The position numbers and the translations under genes are program-made. From Sinotaia quadrata (taxonomy: Eukaryota; Mollusca; Gastropoda; Architaenioglossa; Viviparidae), in assembly GCA_028829895.1 (NCBI GenBank), contig CM054177.1, positions 50,453,664 to 50,517,663 of the forward strand: 64,000 bases of DNA, in the 5' to 3' direction. Under the pieces are notes generated by a model. That model saw only the letters and a program-made list of their open reading frames with translations, was not told the DNA's origin and did not search any database. The stretch's first letter is position 1, and each line of letters starts with the position of its first letter. Positions 61,011 through 64,000 of the stretch are shown here, piece after piece.

Positions 61011-61374
61011 TCAATTGTTGAAACATACTGCAACAGTAACAAACTGCTCACAACACTATTCCACTTTGTTACAAAAGCTATAATATGACTACTACTACAC
61101 TCATCAGCAATATAAAAACTACATCCACTCATCCCACTTAATTACAACAACTATAGTACACCAGCAACTACCATCACCACTGCACTCACCAAACAATAAC
61201 AAACTTCCACATACTAAGCACACCATTAACCATACCAACTACCGCAATAACAAACTATTACAATCGACAAACCTCAAACACACCAACAACAAATATAGTA
61301 GAGTAACATCACCAAAATTGCCAACAAGATGTTTAATACATTACCATCGACAAACTTACTACATCAGGTACAGC
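61011..61374. other. A/C-rich spacer, nothing recognised
   Basis: Low-G sequence rich in CAACAA and ACTACCA; no ORF. Confidence 0.5.
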
Positions 61375-61470
61375 AAACCACCCCCACCATTCTCACATAA
61401 ACCTAACCACCCCCACCATACTCACATAAACTAAACCACCCCCACCATACTCACATAACTAAACCACCTC
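61375..61470 (+). repeat. About 28-bp repeat, 3 copies
   Basis: Units ACCACCCCCACCATACTCAC plus ATAAACTA. Confidence 0.85.
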
Positions 61471-61765
61471 CACTACATCGTATGATCACAACTGATCACA
61501 AAGGTTTTAACACCACACTCGAATATATATTATCTATAACAAAAGACTATAAATACATCACATTAATTACTACATGACATAACAACAAACACACATCACT
61601 TCAACATTGACACGGCATAACAACATACACACATCACGCCAACAAGGACACAACAACAAACACACAAACCATATCAACGACTTTCGTTAACTAATCTAAG
61701 TAAAAGTGTTCCTGGCCTTGCTCTTCCAGGGACTCGTCACCGCTTCAAGGAAAATATTTATCATT
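61471..61765. other. No recognisable feature
   Basis: A/C-rich low-complexity spacer with CAACAAACACACATCA-like phrases. Confidence 0.45.
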
Positions 61766-62052
61766 TACCGAAACTGTGACACATAATTATGTGACCCGGA
61801 TATAAATAACTAAACGATATTTTATGACACATCATAATAACCATGCTCCTGGCCATAATCTGCATCTTGAGAGAAAATATTACGTTTGTCATTAGCCGAA
61901 ACTGTGACACTTGATTATGTGACCCGGATATAAATAACTAAACGATATTTTATGACACATCACAATAACCATGCTCCTGGCCATAATCTGCATCTTGAGA
62001 GAAAATATTACGTTTGTCATTAGCCGAAACTGTGACACTTGATTATGTGTGT
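61766..62052 (+). repeat. 127-bp tandem repeat, about 2.2 copies
   Basis: Copies anchored by CCGAAACTGTGACAC at 61768, 61896 and 62023; the second and third match almost perfectly. Confidence 0.93.
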
Positions 62053-62411
62053 GATCTCAGACAGAAGTCTATCTTTCAGAAGGAAATATGTGGCTTACTT
62101 GCAATTCCTGGTAGGAGTAAATCTAATCTTTCATAAGAGCTAATTCTCTCTCGGTATGACTCGCAGGGATGGATATTCCAGTGATTAGCTCATTGTTTTC
62201 ATGCGTTATATCAGTTATTTTTATTTCAGTTTATTTCATATTTTTGGTTCGACTCATTTATTTGGAATACCTACTATTCGCTTCACACAGTCATTAGTGT
62301 AGACATAGAAATTAGTGTTCATCACTGGTCGACTGATTGCACATATACGTAATAATTGTCTCTATTACTACACTCATTAATATACTAATACTATCATATC
62401 TATTACTTATA
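62053..62411. other. No recognisable feature
   Basis: AT-rich spacer; nothing seen apart from the start of the ORFs that cross the next array. Confidence 0.5.
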
Positions 62412-62830
62412 TTACTTGTAATCTTTGGTATACTAACCGGTATTAGTGTCTCAGTTACTAAAATCTTTGATACACTAACCGGTATTAGTGTCTCAGTTAC
62501 TGAAATCTTTGGTATACTAGCCGGTATTAGTGTCTCAGTTACTGAAATCTTTGGTATACTAACCGGTATTAGTGTCTCAGTTACTGAAATCTTTGGTATA
62601 CTAACCGGTATTAGTGTCTCAGTTACTGCAATCTTTGGTATACTAACCGGTATTAGTGTCTCAGTTACTGAAATCTTTGGTATACTAACCGGTATTAGTG
62701 TCTCAGTTACTGAAATCTTTGGTATACTAGCCGGTATTAGTGTCTCAGTTACTGAAATCTTTGGTATACTAACCGGTAGTGTCTCAGTTACTGAAATCTT
62801 TGGTATACTAACCAATATTAGTGTCTCTGA
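62412..62830 (+). repeat. 42-bp minisatellite, 10 copies, open on both strands
   Basis: Units ACCGGTATTAGTGTCTCAGT plus TACTGAAATCTTTGGTATAC plus TA. The 42-bp length equals 14 codons, and one copy has lost exactly 3 bp, so a 176-codon plus ORF (14-residue repeat GISVSVTEIFGILT) and a 196-codon minus ORF (VSIPKISVTETLIP) both stay open. Probably fortuitous. Confidence 0.95.
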
Positions 62831-62904
62831 AAGTGCAGACATTGAGAAACTGAAGTACTGTTCCTGAAACTGCTGTCCTTCGTACACATTTAAATGCTGC
62901 ACTC

Positions 62905-63545
62905 TCTATAACTGTTTGTCTTGGTATTCAAACACATACTACTGTCTCTATAACTGTTTGTCTTGGTATTCAAACACATACTACTGTCTCTATAACTGTT
63001 CGTCTTGGTATTCAAACACATAACTACTGTCTCTGTGAGTGTTGTCTTGGTATTCAAACACATAACTACTGTCTCTATGAGTGTTGTCTTGGTATTCAAA
63101 CACATACTACTGTCTCTATGAGTGTTGTCTTGGTATTCAAACACATACTACTGTCTCTATGAGTGTTGTCTTGGTATTCAAACACATACTACTGTCTCTA
63201 TGAGTGTTGTCTTGGTATTCAAACACATACTATTGTCTCTATGAGTGTTGTCTTGGTATTCAAACACATAACTACTGTCTCTATGAGTGTTGTCTTGGTA
63301 TTCAAACACATAACTACTGTCTCTATAACTGTTTGTCTTGGTATTCAAACACATAACTACTGTCTCTATAACTGTTTGTCTTGGTATTCAAACACATAAC
63401 TACTGTCTCTATAACTGTTTGTCTTGGTATTCAAACACATAACTACTGTCTCTATGAGTGTTGTCTTGGTATTCAAACACATACTACTGTCTCTATGAGT
63501 GTTGTCTTGGTATTCAAACACATACTATTGTCTCTATGAGTAATA
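62905..63545 (+). repeat. 41-bp minisatellite, about 15 copies
   Basis: Units TTGGTATTCAAACACATACT plus ACTGTCTCTATGAGTGTTGTC, with a TATAACTGTTTGTC alternative ending; the two endings occur in blocks. Confidence 0.95.
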
Positions 63546-64000
63546 CTAATAACATGGAAGGATGGTGTTGAGGTAGAACGTACACAGCATGGAAGGGTTG
63601 AATTATGTACTCGAGCATGAAGTGTTAAACAGCTATCCTTTGTCGGTGTAGGTGTTCAGTGCATCATCACTCTGCCCTTTGAATCATATTCAGTTTAATG
63701 ACTTGCGTTACCGTACTGTCCTGGGCGGAGGTCTGACTGAACGAGGATGATGAGCTTGGCGAGCTTCGCTTGATTCTGACGTCACAGTGTTTGAAGGCTT
63801 TCGGGCACCCAGACTTGAAATGAAGACTGAAGACATTAGAAATTTGCCTCTGCCCATGGAGAAAGAATGAAGCTTAATGCTGACCATTGCAGACTCGCGC
63901 TTGGACCTGCCACGTAATCGCACACGTTGACATACACACAATCACACGAATAAACGCGGATGCAAATTCAGTGAAATCATTGCAACATTTATAGGTCCAC
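63546..64000. other. No recognised gene
   Basis: TGACGTCA at 63777 and a 77-codon minus ORF without similarity. Confidence 0.45.

Noticed and set aside
62337..62867. 176-codon plus-strand ORF called as a gene
   Set aside because: It is built from a 42-bp repeat whose length is a multiple of three; kept only as a low-interest finding.

Overview
The window looks like non-coding DNA from an animal nuclear genome, probably a marine invertebrate. The phylum cannot be fixed from the sequence; a mollusc is my guess and no more. The background is AT-rich, with many microsatellites (GATA, CT, CA/TG, GGT) and dozens of unrelated minisatellites. It holds animal-type transposons and no operon-like gene packing. 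I recognise no host protein-coding gene, tRNA, rRNA or CRISPR array. Apart from one large ORF, the open frames are short, or are translations of tandem repeats, or are shadows.

The main object is a complete LTR retrotransposon at 51832-60439 (8,608 bp). It has two 1,720-bp LTRs (I found one mismatch between them), TG...CA ends, a 5-bp target duplication (CTACT), a primer-binding site resembling the tRNA-Trp type, a polypurine tract and one uninterrupted 1,525-codon gag-pol ORF (54014-58591). The domain order is gag (coiled coil, SCAN-like capsid, CCHC knuckle), protease, integrase, reverse transcriptase, RNase H. The enzymes are of Ty3/gypsy type, but the order is that of Ty1/copia, which is the signature of the Gmr1-like lineage. 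Nearly all expected catalytic residues are present, so the copy looks young and possibly autonomous. It sits inside a 40-bp minisatellite.

Other mobile DNA: a decayed 3' end of a non-LTR retrotransposon on the minus strand (12233-12700) inside a CA-rich array; a 473-bp non-autonomous hAT-type element (42083-42555) with an exact 8-bp target duplication; and a roughly 130-bp unclassified dispersed repeat with copies at 14063 and 43137.

Layout: 0-9.5 kb holds small minisatellites, including a 92-bp x4 array and a 28-bp array with about 12 near-perfect copies. From 9.6 to 13.4 kb come GATA, a 23-25-bp array and the LINE in CA-rich repeats. From 15 to 27 kb there are arrays of about 26, 28, 57, 58 and 40 bp. 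From 28 to 31 kb lie CT, TG/CG, 25-bp, GATA and 36-bp arrays. From 33.8 to 43.9 kb are the 29-, 59-, 37-, 38-, 37- (homopyrimidine), 36-bp and homopurine arrays and the hAT element. From 46.7 to 51 kb are 40-, 40-, 45-, about 31- and 29-bp arrays. From 51.8 to 60.8 kb is the retroelement in its 40-bp array, and from 60.8 to 63.5 kb are 127-, 42- and 41-bp arrays. By a hand tally, roughly a quarter to 30% of the sequence outside the retroelement is tandem repeat.
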